This document shows, in pieces, positions 16,653 through 25,143 of a stretch of DNA of 64,000 bases. Source of the stretch: Thermobispora bispora DSM 43833 (lineage in GTDB: Bacteria > Actinomycetota > Actinomycetes > Streptosporangiales > Streptosporangiaceae); assembly GCF_000092645.1 (NCBI RefSeq), contig NC_014165.1, forward strand, positions 2,418,001 to 2,482,000. The letters are read 5' to 3'. How positions within the stretch are numbered: the first letter of the stretch is position 1; each line of letters begins with the position of its first letter. A model generated the notes under the pieces. It searched no databases and was not told the origin of the DNA. It saw nothing but the letters and a program-made list of their open reading frames with translations. Made by a program: the position numbers and the translations under genes.

Positions 16653-17864
16653 GTGATTGCGTTTCTCGGATTGGGGCGCATGGGCGCCCGGATGGCACAA
16701 CGGCTCGTGGCCGCGGGGCGCGCGGTCACGGTGTGGAACCGGACCCCGCGCGAGATCCCCGGCGCGGCGACGGCCTCCTCCCCGGCCGAGGCCGTGGCCG
16801 GCGCGGACGTCGTGGTGACGATGCTCAGCGACCCGGACGCGGTCCTCGAGGTGGTACGGGCCGCGCTGCCGGGTCTGCGCCCGGGGACGACGCTGATCGA
16901 GATGTCCACGATCGGCCCGGACGCGGTCGTGCGGGTGCGCGCCCTGCTGCCCGCGGGCGTGGCGCTCGTGGACGCCCCCGTGCTGGGCAGCGTGCAGCCC
17001 GCGGCGGAGGGGACGCTGCAGATCCTCGCCGGCGGATCGCCGGAGGACCTGGACCGGGTCGAGGACGTGCTGGCGGTGTTCGGGCGGGTCCGCCGGGTGG
17101 GCGGCCCGGGCGCCGGCGCGGCGATGAAACTCGCCGTGATGAGCGCGCTGGTGCCGGCCCAGGTGATGCTCGCGGAGAACCTCGCCTACGCGGCGGCGCT
17201 CGGCGTCGACCGGGCGGCGTACCTCGACGTGCTGGCCACGACCCCGCTCGGCCCGCTGGTGGAGCGGCTGCGGCCGGTCGTCGAGTCGGGCCCGCCGGAG
17301 ACCCGGTACGCCCTGGGACTCGCCGCCAAGGACCTGCGGCTGGCCACCGAGCACCCGGGACGGATGCAGACCATCGCCGCCGCCGCCCGGGACCGGTTGA
17401 CGGCGGCGAGCGCGGCGGGCCTCGCCGACCGGGATCTCACCGCGATCATCGGCGCGGTCGGCGGCTCCGGCCCCGGCACGCCGGTGCTGAAGATCAACCC
17501 GCCCTCGGTGCCGCCCACGAACGGCCGCTACTGCCACGCGGTGCGGTACGGTGACCTGCTGTTCGTGTCCGGGCAGGTGGCGCTCGACGAGAACGGGGAG
17601 GTCGTCGGCCCGGGCGACATGACCCGGCAGTCCGAGTACGTCATGGAGAACCTCGGGCGCATCCTGGCCGATCAGGGCTCCTCGTACGACCGGATCCTGC
17701 ACATCAGGACGTTCCTGACGGACATGGACCGGCTGCCGGAGTACGCGGCCGTGCGGGCCCGCCACATCCCCAAGGACCCGCCGGCGAGCACCACGGTGGA
17801 GGTGCCCCGGCTGTTCCGGCCCGGGCTGCTCATCGAGGTCGAGGTGATGGCGGCGGTCTCCTGA
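16653..17864 (+). CDS. NADP-binding beta-hydroxyacid dehydrogenase fused to a RidA/YjgF domain
   Basis: 403 residues with two domains. Residues 1-275 or so form a 3-hydroxyisobutyrate-dehydrogenase/glyoxylate-reductase unit: GLGRMGARM for dinucleotide binding, VWNRT after beta-2 favouring NADP, and DAPVLGSVQPAAEGTLQILA as the substrate loop. The Lys of the catalytic helix is kept in GAGAAMKLAVM, but the usual following Asn pair is gone. Residues from about 276 to the end are a RidA domain (HAVRYGDLLFVSGQVALDEN, then YVMENLGRILADQG); the RidA active-site Arg is replaced in PPASTTVEV. RidA proteins hydrolyse reactive imines, so the fusion suggests a reductase that handles an imine or enamine intermediate. 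GTG 16653 is chosen because it precedes VIAFLGLG directly; an ATG at 16593 would overlap the operator. Confidence 0.85.
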   Translation: MIAFLGLGRMGARMAQRLVAAGRAVTVWNRTPREIPGAATASSPAEAVAGADVVVTMLSDPDAVLEVVRAALPGLRPGTTLIEMSTIGPDAVVRVRALLPAGVALVDAPVLGSVQPAAEGTLQILAGGSPEDLDRVEDVLAVFGRVRRVGGPGAGAAMKLAVMSALVPAQVMLAENLAYAAALGVDRAAYLDVLATTPLGPLVERLRPVVESGPPETRYALGLAAKDLRLATEHPGRMQTIAAAARDRLTAASAAGLADRDLTAIIGAVGGSGPGTPVLKINPPSVPPTNGRYCHAVRYGDLLFVSGQVALDENGEVVGPGDMTRQSEYVMENLGRILADQGSSYDRILHIRTFLTDMDRLPEYAAVRARHIPKDPPASTTVEVPRLFRPGLLIEVEVMAAVS

Positions 17865-17985
17865 TCATCGCTCGACGCGGGTGCCCTGATCACCCGCTCG
17901 GCGCCGGTGCCTTGATCATCCCCGAAGTGCCGGTGTCTTGATCAGCCCTGCGGTGGCGGTGGCTTGATCATCCGCGCGGTGGCGC
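17860..17985. repeat. tandem array of five degenerate ~26-bp units with TGATCA cores
   Basis: TGATCA occurs at 17862, 17887, 17913, 17939 and 17965, a period of 25, 26, 26 and 26 bp. The unit reads roughly (C)CTTGATCATCC followed by 8-10 GC-rich bases and CGGTG. The first core contains the stop codon of the dehydrogenase-RidA gene, and the last lies 19 bp before the hutH stop, so the array fills the whole space between two convergent genes. Confidence 0.85.
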
Positions 17986-17988
17986 CCC

Positions 17989-19533
17989 TCAGCCGAGCGG
18001 GCCGACCGCGGACTCGGCCGCGGCGACCACGGAGCCGTCCCGGATGAGCTGCACGGCGGCCTCGATCTCCGGGGCGAGGAACCGGTCCTGGCCGGGCCCG
18101 CCGACCGACTCCCTGAGCAGGGCGACCACCGCGCCGGTGCCCGGGGCCGGCCGGAGCGGCCGGCGCAGGTCGATCGCCCGGGCCGCGGTGATCAGCTCGA
18201 TGGCGAGCACCCGGGTGAGGCCGTCGACCGCCCGGCGCAGCTTGCGCGCGGCGGACCAGCCCATGGAGACGTGGTCCTCCTGCATGGCCGAGCTGGGGAT
18301 CGAGTCGACGCTCGCGGGCGCGGCGAGCCGCTTGAGCTCGCCGACGATGGCGGCCTGCGTGTACTGGGCGATCATGTGCCCGGAGTCCACGCCGGGGTCG
18401 TCGGCGAGGAACGGCGGCAGGCCCTGGCTGCGCGCCACGTCGAGCATCCGGTCGGTGCGCCGCTCCGCCATGGAGGCGAGGTCGGCGACCGGGATGGCGA
18501 GGAAGTCCAGCACGTACGCCAGGGGCGCGCCGTGGAAGTTGCCGTTGGACTCCACCCGGCCGTCGTCGAGGACGACGGGGTTGTCGATGGCGCTGGCGAG
18601 CTCCCGTTCGGCCACCGCGGCCGCGTGGGCGACCGTGTCGCGGGCGGCCCCGGCGACCTGGGGGGCGCAGCGCAGCGAGTAGGCGTCCTGCACCCGGGTG
18701 CACGAGCCGTCCCGGTGCGAGGCCATGATCCCGGAGCCGGCGAGCAGGGCGCGCATGTTCGCCGCGGCCACGGCCTGCCCGGGGTGCGGGCGCAGGGCCT
18801 GCAGGTCGGCGGCGAAGACCCGGTCGGTGCCGAGCAGGGCCTCCACGCTCATCGCCGCGGTGATGTCGGCGGTCTTGAGCAGCCGGGTGAGGTCGTGGAT
18901 GGCGAGCACGAGCATGCCGAGCATGCCCTCGGTGCCGTTGATGAGCGCGAGGCCCTCCTTGGCGGCGAGCTCGACCGGCTTGATGCCGCACTCCTTGAGC
19001 GCCTCGGCGGCGGGCTTGAGCGTGCCCGCGGCATCCCGGACCACGCCCTCGCCCATGATGGTCAGGGCGACGTGGGCGAGCGGGGCGAGGTCGCCGGAGC
19101 AGCCGAGGCTGCCGTACTCGTGGACGACCGGGGTGATGCCGGCGTTGAGCAGCGCCTCCAGCACCTTGGCGGTCCGGGGCCGGATGCCGGTGTGCCCGCT
19201 GGCGAGGGTGCGCAGCCGGAGCAGCATCATGGCCCGGGTGACCTCGGTCTCCACCTCGGGGCCGGATCCGGCGGCGTGCGAGCGGATCAGGCTCTGCTGG
19301 AGCTTGGCCCGGAGCTCCGGCGGGATGTGCCGGGTGGCGAGGGCGCCGAACCCGGTGGACACGCCGTACGCGGGCACGTCGGCCCGGGCGAGCTCCTCGA
19401 CCCGGCAGCGGGAGGCGGCCATCCTGGCCATCGCGTCGTCGGTGAGCCGTACGGCCGCGCCGTACCTGGCGACCCGGACGACGTCGTCGAAGCCGAGCCG
19501 TTCCGGTCCGACCGCCACGACCTCGCGCATCAT
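17989..19533 (-). CDS. hutH: histidine ammonia-lyase
   Basis: A 514-residue aromatic amino acid lyase of HAL length. It forms urocanate and ammonia from L-histidine, the first step of histidine use. The MIO-forming loop is GSLGCSGDLAPLAH, so the triad is Cys145-Ser146-Gly147 rather than the common Ala-Ser-Gly. The flanking YGVSTGFG (Tyr57), SSAMQEDHVSMGW and NFHGAP motifs are intact, and the His/Glu pattern indicates HAL rather than PAL. A Cys in the first MIO position is, as I recall, tolerated in some actinomycete HALs. It starts at ATG 19533 (or 19530) behind AGGGTGGG. No other hut genes are adjacent, the usual state in actinomycetes. Confidence 0.92.
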   Translation of the reverse strand: MMREVVAVGPERLGFDDVVRVARYGAAVRLTDDAMARMAASRCRVEELARADVPAYGVSTGFGALATRHIPPELRAKLQQSLIRSHAAGSGPEVETEVTRAMMLLRLRTLASGHTGIRPRTAKVLEALLNAGITPVVHEYGSLGCSGDLAPLAHVALTIMGEGVVRDAAGTLKPAAEALKECGIKPVELAAKEGLALINGTEGMLGMLVLAIHDLTRLLKTADITAAMSVEALLGTDRVFAADLQALRPHPGQAVAAANMRALLAGSGIMASHRDGSCTRVQDAYSLRCAPQVAGAARDTVAHAAAVAERELASAIDNPVVLDDGRVESNGNFHGAPLAYVLDFLAIPVADLASMAERRTDRMLDVARSQGLPPFLADDPGVDSGHMIAQYTQAAIVGELKRLAAPASVDSIPSSAMQEDHVSMGWSAARKLRRAVDGLTRVLAIELITAARAIDLRRPLRPAPGTGAVVALLRESVGGPGQDRFLAPEIEAAVQLIRDGSVVAAAESAVGPLG

Positions 19534-19665
19534 CCCACCCTACTCGCCGGCCAGCCACGAACGGGTAACCAGCGTAACTCAGGTTCGCTCATTACAAAGA
19601 TTGGCGCCCGGCCTCCCCCTGGCCTCAGAGGTCACACGGTTTCTGACCGGATCCGGGATCGTGAT

Positions 19666-19694
19666 TTGGGGAGTCGGCGGGAATTGGATACAGT
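19666..19694 (+). promoter_or_regulatory. promoter of the Gly-Cys-Val tRNA array
   Basis: TTGGGG (19666-19671), a 17-bp spacer, and TACAGT (19689-19694) lie 30 nt upstream of the first tRNA. This is a reasonable vegetative sigma-type promoter. Confidence 0.55.
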
Positions 19695-19724
19695 GCTCTG
19701 CGTGAGTCCGGCCAACGGACGCAC

Positions 19725-19797
19725 GCGGAAGTGGCTCAGTTGGTAGAGCATCACCTTGCCAAGGTGAGGGTCGCGGGTTCGAGTCCCGTCTTCCGCT
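19725..19797 (+). tRNA. tRNA-Gly(GCC)
   Basis: 73 nt, no encoded CCA. The acceptor GCGGAAG pairs with CTTCCGC, the anticodon stem is TCACC/GGTGA, and the loop TTGCCAA gives anticodon GCC. Identical to the copies at 31143 and 42724. Confidence 0.97.
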
Positions 19798-19810
19798 CGA
19801 GGCTTCGCCT

Positions 19811-19881
19811 GGTGGAGTGGCCGAGAGGCGAGGCAGCGGCCTGCAAAGCCGCGTACACGGGTTCAAATCCCGTCTCCACCT
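19811..19881 (+). tRNA. tRNA-Cys(GCA)
   Basis: 71 nt, no encoded CCA. The acceptor GGTGGAG pairs with CTCCACC, the anticodon stem is GCGGC/GCCGC, and the loop CTGCAAA gives anticodon GCA. Identical to the copy at 31248. Confidence 0.97.
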
Positions 19882-19891
19882 CTGCGTCAAC

Positions 19892-19966
19892 GGGCGATTA
19901 GCTCAGAGGGAGAGCGCTTCCCTGACACGGAAGAGGCCACTGGTTCAATTCCAGTATCGCCCACCA
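19892..19966 (+). tRNA. tRNA-Val(GAC)
   Basis: 75 nt including an encoded CCA. The acceptor GGGCGAT pairs with ATCGCCC, the anticodon stem is CTTCC/GGAAG, and the loop CTGACAC gives anticodon GAC. It has an unusual C at loop position 32 and differs at several positions from the Val(GAC) copy at 42822. Confidence 0.95.
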
Positions 19967-19970
19967 GCGG

Positions 19971-19995
19971 CCCCGGGCCTGTGGCCCGGGGTTTT
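19971..19995 (+). terminator. rho-independent terminator of the tRNA array
   Basis: A perfect 9-bp stem (CCCCGGGCC with GGCCCGGGG), a 3-nt loop and TTTT, 4 nt after tRNA-Val. Confidence 0.9.
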
Positions 19996-20416
19996 GCGTT
20001 TCCCAGCGTTCTCCCCCCGGCACGCCCGGCACCGCCGTACCCGTGGAGAGCCCGATCGCGGCCCTGGCGGAACGCGTCCACCCCGCTCATCCGCGCCCGT
20101 ACGGAGAAGCCCGGCCGCGTCGCACGGACTCATCCACCCGCTCGCCCGCACCGCCGCACCGGGCGGATCCCGGCCGCGGCTCGCAGAACGCGCCCGCACC
20201 CCCGCGCCGCCGTACCGGACAACGCAGCGGCCGGCGAACCGGCGCCCCGGCACTGCGCGGCCCGCCGAACGGCCCATGCCCTGCGGGAACGCGCCGACAC
20301 CAGGCACAGAAGGACATTCGGTCACCGGGCAGAGCACCGGTTTGGGCCCACACCGCTCCGGCCTTCTGGAATGATCTCGGAAAAACCCCCTGATCACCAC
20401 GAGACTTGAAACGGAC
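19996..20416. other. intergenic region, no gene seen
   Basis: 421 nt of GC-rich sequence in which open frames occur in all phases with Arg/Pro-rich translations, so none is called. It separates the tRNA array from the membrane-protein gene and presumably holds that gene's promoter. Confidence 0.4.
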
Positions 20417-21718
20417 ATGAACTCGCTTGACGAGATCTCAGCGTTCGCAGCCCAGAACCCGCTCATAGCGGTCCTCGGCTGTGTGCTCGGTCTGGCCCTG
20501 CTGGTACTGCTCTGCCTCATCCTCCGCACGGCGTTCACCGCCAGCGCCCGGGTGATCAGCCGCTGGGCCGAAGGCCGGCCGGCGGAGGACATCCTCACCA
20601 TCGTCGCGGCGAGCATCGCCACCGCGGTCTCCGCGCAGGGCATGTGGCGCTTCTTCGGCGACGTGCTCGGCTTCGACGGGCCGCTGCGCCTGCTGCTCTT
20701 CGCCTTCATCGAGGTCGCCGTGATCACCAGCGCCGTGCGGGCCCGGCGCAACATGCGGGAGAACTACTCGGCCGGCATCGACGGCGTGGCCGTGTGGGTG
20801 CTCACCTGCCTCTCCGCGGTCCTGGCGAGCATGGACGCGCGGAGCGCCCCCGAGGTCATCTTCCGGCTCGCCGCCCCGCTGGTGGCCGCGTGGCTCTGGG
20901 AGCGCGGCATGGCGATCGAGCGGCGCAAGCTCACCGGGCGCGGCCGGATCAACTGGCGCTTCACCCCGGAGCGGATCCTGGTCCGGATCGGCCTCGCCGA
21001 GGCGACCGACCGCACCGCCAGCGAGGTGGACGCGCACCGCAGGCTCACCCGGGTGGCCCTCGCAGCCAAGCGGGCCCGTGCGCTGCGCGAGGCCGGCGCG
21101 TCCGAGCGGAAGATGCGCGCCGCGCTCGCCAAGCTCGACCGGGCGATGGACCGGGCCGTGGAGTACGCGGGCCTCGCCGTGGACGAGGAGCGGCAGAAGG
21201 CGCTGCTCGCCCAGATCGGCGCGCTCTACAACACGGCCGCGCTCATCGACCTGGACCCTCCGGTGCCGTGGGAGCACAAGGACAACAAGCAGCAGTCCCC
21301 CGCCGCCGCGCCCGCCGCGGCGCTGCCCGCCGGCAGCTCCCAGCCTGCGCAGCAGCAGGCCCAGGCCTCCCCGGCTCCGCCGATCGTCGATGAGGACGAG
21401 GAAGAGGACGTGCCCGCCGAGGAGCTGCCGGCGTTCGACACGGCTCAGCGCGCCGCGATGATCCGGGCCGCCCGCCGGTACTGGGACGAGCAGATCGAGC
21501 GCAAGTACGTGCCCCGGGCGGCGGACATCGCCAAGGAGGTCGGGATCCCGCTCGGCCTCGCCCGGGAGTTCCGCGCGCTGTGGAAGCTGGAGCCCAAGGC
21601 GCACGCGCTCCTCGAGGCGGCGTACAAGGAGCACGGCATCCCCGACACCGGGACCTTCCCGGCCATCGAGGTGCCCGAGCCGATCATGAGTGTGAACGGC
21701 TCCGCGAAGAGCGCCTGA
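20417..21718 (+). CDS. DUF2637-like membrane protein with cytoplasmic C-terminal domain
   Basis: A 433-residue protein of no known function. Four hydrophobic segments lie within the first 175 residues: about 17-40 (LIAVLGCVLGLALLVLLCLI), about 57-75, about 88-105 and about 125-160. A long charged cytoplasmic part follows, with coiled-coil-like helices (residues 180-285), a Gln/Ala/Pro and Asp/Glu linker (about 290-335) and a C-terminal winged-helix-like domain (RYWDEQIERKYVPRAADIAK). Proteins of this layout (DUF2637, SpdB-like) occur on actinomycete integrative plasmids as well as in chromosomes. It sits just downstream of a tRNA array, but no integrase or replication gene is near. ATG 20417 has only a weak ribosome-binding site. 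Confidence 0.75.
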   Translation: MNSLDEISAFAAQNPLIAVLGCVLGLALLVLLCLILRTAFTASARVISRWAEGRPAEDILTIVAASIATAVSAQGMWRFFGDVLGFDGPLRLLLFAFIEVAVITSAVRARRNMRENYSAGIDGVAVWVLTCLSAVLASMDARSAPEVIFRLAAPLVAAWLWERGMAIERRKLTGRGRINWRFTPERILVRIGLAEATDRTASEVDAHRRLTRVALAAKRARALREAGASERKMRAALAKLDRAMDRAVEYAGLAVDEERQKALLAQIGALYNTAALIDLDPPVPWEHKDNKQQSPAAAPAAALPAGSSQPAQQQAQASPAPPIVDEDEEEDVPAEELPAFDTAQRAAMIRAARRYWDEQIERKYVPRAADIAKEVGIPLGLAREFRALWKLEPKAHALLEAAYKEHGIPDTGTFPAIEVPEPIMSVNGSAKSA

Positions 21719-21859
21719 TCACGAGTGCGCTCCAGGGTGCTCTAGGCTTCGCCGGGGCGGGTTTCCCGGCCCGGCGAAGCCGCCCCGCCTCCGGGCGCAC
21801 GGCCGTGCGGCGGTGTGGCCGGTTTCGTGAAGTGTCACCGAGATCCCTGGGGGCGGTAT

Positions 21860-23299
21860 ATGACTAAACCCATGGACAAAGCAGACATCGGCGTCACCGG
21901 GCTTGCGACGATGGGTCGCAACCTGGCCAGGAACTTCGCCCATCACGGTTACACCGTCGCGGTGCACAACCGGACCGTGAGCCGCACCAAGGAGTTCATG
22001 GCCGAACACGGCGGCGAGGGCGCGTTCCTGCCCGCCGATTCGATCGAAGAGTTCGTCGCCTCCCTGAAGCGGCCGCGCAAGGCGATCATCATGGTCATGG
22101 CCGGGAGCGCGACCGACGCGGTGATCGAGCAGCTCGCCGCCCATATGGAGCCCGGCGACATGATCGTGGACGGGGGTAACGCCCACTTCGCGGACACCCG
22201 GCGCAGGGAGGCGGCGCTCCGGGAGCGGGGCATCCACTTCGTCGGCACCGGGATCTCCGGGGGCGAGGAGGGCGCGCTGCGCGGCCCGAGCATCATGCCC
22301 GGCGGCTCCCCGGAGGCGTACCTCGAGCTCGGCCCGATGCTCGAGGACATCGCGGCGAAGGTGGACGGCACCCCGTGCTGCGTGCACGTCGGGCCGGACG
22401 GGGCCGGCCACTTCGTCAAGATGGTGCACAACGGCATCGAGTACGCCGACATGCAGCTCATCGCCGAGGCGTACGACCTGCTCCGGCAGGGGCTCGGCGC
22501 GACCCCGGCCGAGCTCGCCGAGATCTTCCGCGAGTGGAACCGGGGCGACCTGGAGTCGTACCTGATCGAGATCACCGCCGAGGTGCTCGGGCACACCGAC
22601 CCGGCCACCGGCTCCCCGTTCGTGGACATCGTGCTCGACCGCGCCGAGCAGAAGGGCACCGGCCGCTGGACCGTGCAGAGCGCGCTCGACCTGGGGGTGC
22701 CGGTCACCGGCATCGCGGAGGCGGTCTTCGCCCGCGCGCTGTCGGCCCACCCGGAGAAGCGGAAGGCCGCGGCAACGCTCGCCGGCCCGCGCGGCGGCAG
22801 GGCGGCCGGCGGTGACACGCTCGTGGAGGACGTGCGGAAGGCCCTGTACGCGTCGAAGATCATCGCGTACGCCCAGGGCTTCGATCAGATCGCCGCGGCG
22901 AGCCGGGAGTACGGCTGGGACGTGAACCTCGGGTCGCTCGCCACGATCTGGCGCGGCGGGTGCATCATCCGGGCCCGGTTCCTCGACCGCATCCGGGCGG
23001 CGTACGACGCGGACCCGAGCCTGCCGACCCTGCTCGTCGACCCGGCCTTCGCCGAGGCCCTCGCCGACGCGCAGGACGCGTGGCGGCGGGTGGTGTCGAC
23101 CGCGGTGACGATCGGCGTGCCGACCCCGGGCTTCTCCTCCGCGCTCGCCTACTACGACGCGCTCCGGCGCGACCGGCTCCCCGCCGCGCTCATCCAGGGC
23201 ATGCGGGACTACTTCGGCGCCCACACCTACCGCCGGGTCGACCGGGAGGGCGCTTTCCACACCGACTGGTCCGGCGACCGCGCCGAACGGCCGGCCTGA
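21860..23299 (+). CDS. gnd: 6-phosphogluconate dehydrogenase (decarboxylating)
   Basis: 479 residues, the length of the long (E. coli-like) 6PGDH class. It has the Rossmann motif GLATMGRNLA, the NADP-preferring HNRTVSRT after beta-2, the catalytic GGEEGALRGPSIMPGG and KMVHNGIEYADMQ (Lys and Asn), and the C-terminal RDYFGAHTYRRVD of the dimer-swapped tail. It oxidises and decarboxylates 6-phosphogluconate to ribulose-5-phosphate in the cytoplasmic pentose phosphate pathway and makes NADPH. ATG 21860 follows GGGGGCGG; ATG 21872 is an alternative 4 codons in. Confidence 0.95.
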   Translation: MTKPMDKADIGVTGLATMGRNLARNFAHHGYTVAVHNRTVSRTKEFMAEHGGEGAFLPADSIEEFVASLKRPRKAIIMVMAGSATDAVIEQLAAHMEPGDMIVDGGNAHFADTRRREAALRERGIHFVGTGISGGEEGALRGPSIMPGGSPEAYLELGPMLEDIAAKVDGTPCCVHVGPDGAGHFVKMVHNGIEYADMQLIAEAYDLLRQGLGATPAELAEIFREWNRGDLESYLIEITAEVLGHTDPATGSPFVDIVLDRAEQKGTGRWTVQSALDLGVPVTGIAEAVFARALSAHPEKRKAAATLAGPRGGRAAGGDTLVEDVRKALYASKIIAYAQGFDQIAAASREYGWDVNLGSLATIWRGGCIIRARFLDRIRAAYDADPSLPTLLVDPAFAEALADAQDAWRRVVSTAVTIGVPTPGFSSALAYYDALRRDRLPAALIQGMRDYFGAHTYRRVDREGAFHTDWSGDRAERPA

Positions 23300-23303
23300 C
23301 CCG

Positions 23304-23331
23304 GTACGGCCCGCGCTCCGGCGGGCCGTAC
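23304..23331. terminator. hairpin terminator between convergent gnd and the exporter
   Basis: A perfect 11-bp stem (GTACGGCCCGC with its complement) with a 6-nt loop starts 4 nt after the gnd stop. There is no U-run. A related GTACGG-rich repeat follows at about 23340-23357. Confidence 0.7.
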
Positions 23332-23456
23332 GGGCCGCGGGTGCGGGCCGTACGGGGTGCGATCCCCCTATCCCGGATCCGGACCCGGGCCGCGCGACCG
23401 GACGCGTGGCCCGGGGGATCACGGGGAGCTGCGACGGCCCACCCCGCCGGTGAGGC

Positions 23457-25042
23457 TCACTCCGCGGCGGCGGGGACCTTCTCCGGCTCCGCTGCTCCGC
23501 CGTGGCCGAGGCCGGTGCGCAGCGGGACGTGCTTGACGAAGGCGGAGGCCAGCGGGACCACGACCGCGAACAGCAGCGACCAGGCGAAGACCGAGGCGAT
23601 CGCGTCCGCGAGGGACTCCACGAAGCCGGCCTTGACCTGGGCGGGGATGCTCCCGGCCGAGGCCGAGCGCATGTGCAGGGTGCTGCTCTGGCCGAGCATC
23701 TCCGCGGCCTGGGGCCCGAACCGCTCGGTGAGGTTGGCGGTGAGCCGGCTGTTGAAGATCGCCCCGAAGATCGAGATGCCGAACGAGCCGCCGATCGACC
23801 GGAAGAACGTCGCGGTGCTGCTCGCCACGCCCATGTCCTTCGGGTCGACGCTGTTCTGGGCGATCACCACGGTGGTCTGCATGAGGAAGCCGATGCCGGC
23901 GCCGAGCACGGCGATGAACACGCCGGTCTGCCACTTGGGCGTGGCGGCGTCCTGCAGCGAGAGCAGCCACAGGCCGGCCATCATCACCAGGCCGCCGATG
24001 ATCGGGTAGCGGCGGTACCGGCCGGTCTTGGTGACCGCGAGGCCCACGACGACGGACACCACGGTCGAGGAGAGCATCATCGGGAGCAGGAGCAGCCCGG
24101 AGTTGGTGGCCGTGGCGCCCTGGACGAGCTGCTGGTAGATCGGCACGAAGGCGATGGCGCCGAACAGCGCGAAGCCGAGGAAGACGCCGACCACCGACAT
24201 CAGGGTGAAGTTGCGGTCGGCGAACACGTGGAGCGGCAGGATCGGCTCGGCCGCGCGCCGCTCGATCGGGATGAACACCGCGAGCGACACGACCGCGAGC
24301 GCGGCGAGGGAGAGGATCTGCCACGAGCCCCAGGGTAGCCGTGCTCCTGGCCGCCCCAGGTGGCGATCAGCACGAGCGCGGTGATGCCGATGGTGATGAC
24401 GATGGCGCCGGGCCAGTCGATCCGGTGGTCGGTGCGGTGCTTGGGCAGGCGCAGCCGCAGGTAGCACCAGATCAGCGACGCGCCGCCGAGCGGCAGGTTG
24501 ATGTAGAAGGCCCAGCGCCAGTCGGCGTTGTCGGTGATGAAGCCGCCGACCAGCGGCCCGGCGATCATGCTGAGCGACATGACCCCGGCCATGATGCCCT
24601 GGTACTGCCCGCGCTGCCGGGGCGGGACCAGGTCCCCGATGATCGCCACCACGCCGACGAGGAGGCCACCGCCGCCGATACCCTGCACCGCGCGGAAGGC
24701 GATGAGCTGGGCCATGCCGCCCTCCGGGCCGCCGAGCAGGTCGGAGCCGGCCATGCCGCAGAGCGCGGACCCGACGATGAAGATCAGGATCGAGGTGAGG
24801 AAGACGCCCTTACGGCCGTACAGGTCGCCGAGCTTGCCCCAGATCGGCGTGGAGACCGTGGTGCCGAGGACGTAGGAGGTGGTCACCCAGGTGAAATATT
24901 CCAGCCCGCCGAGCTCGCTCACGATCCGCGGCATGGCGGTGCCGACGATCATGTTGTCGAGCATGGCGAGCGTCATCGCCAGCAGCAGGCCGGGCAGGAC
25001 CTGCACGACCTCTTTGGACCGGCCCGGCACGGTTTGCGTCAT
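23457..25042 (-). pseudogene. DHA2 (EmrB/QacA) family MFS drug exporter, interrupted by a 1-nt frameshift
   Basis: Two frames together encode a complete 14-TM exporter of about 528 residues. The N-terminal part (25042 to about 24335) starts MTQTVPGRSKEV and includes the MFS motif GKLGDLYGRKGVF and motif C-like GPLVGGFI. It ends in frame around IATWGGQEHGYP. The second part continues in the next frame with WGSWQILSLAALAVVSLAVF and runs to 23457 with the remaining helices. The break lies at a run of three G (24333-24335, plus strand), where four would restore the frame. It is either a genuine inactivating or phase-variable deletion or a homopolymer sequencing error. The adjacent TetR gene and its operators are intact. 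ATG 25042 has AGAACCTC-type spacing with a GAGGTT-complement site. Confidence 0.85.
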
Positions 25043-25063
25043 GTGAGGTTCTCCTTCGTCTAC

Positions 25064-25085
25064 TTACCTGCCGACCGGCAAGTAA
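25064..25085. promoter_or_regulatory. TetR operator 1
   Basis: A 22-bp dyad: left arm TTACCTGCCG, 2-bp spacer, right arm CGGCAAGTAA, pairing at 9 of 10 positions. It lies 22 bp upstream of the exporter start, between the divergent exporter and TetR genes, where a TetR repressor would block both. Confidence 0.75.
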
Positions 25086-25105
25086 CCCGGCACACGGTAG
25101 AGTCC

Positions 25106-25127
25106 CTACCTGCCGGCCGTCAAATCC
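25106..25127. promoter_or_regulatory. TetR operator 2 (degenerate)
   Basis: Left arm CTACCTGCCG matches operator 1 at 9 of 10 positions; the right arm CGTCAAATCC is degenerate. It is centred 42 bp (four helical turns) from operator 1 and 17 bp before the TetR start. Confidence 0.6.
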
Positions 25128-25143
25128 ACGAGGACACCGAGGG

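Noticed and set aside
20417-21718. An integrated plasmid at the tRNA-Val array, suggested by the DUF2637-like protein
   Set aside because: No integrase, excisionase, replication or transfer gene is nearby and no duplicated tRNA 3' end was found; gnd follows directly.
23457-25042. Two separate transporter genes instead of one frameshifted gene
   Set aside because: The fragments are parts of one 14-TM protein joined at a homopolymer; the second has no start or ribosome-binding site of its own at the joint.
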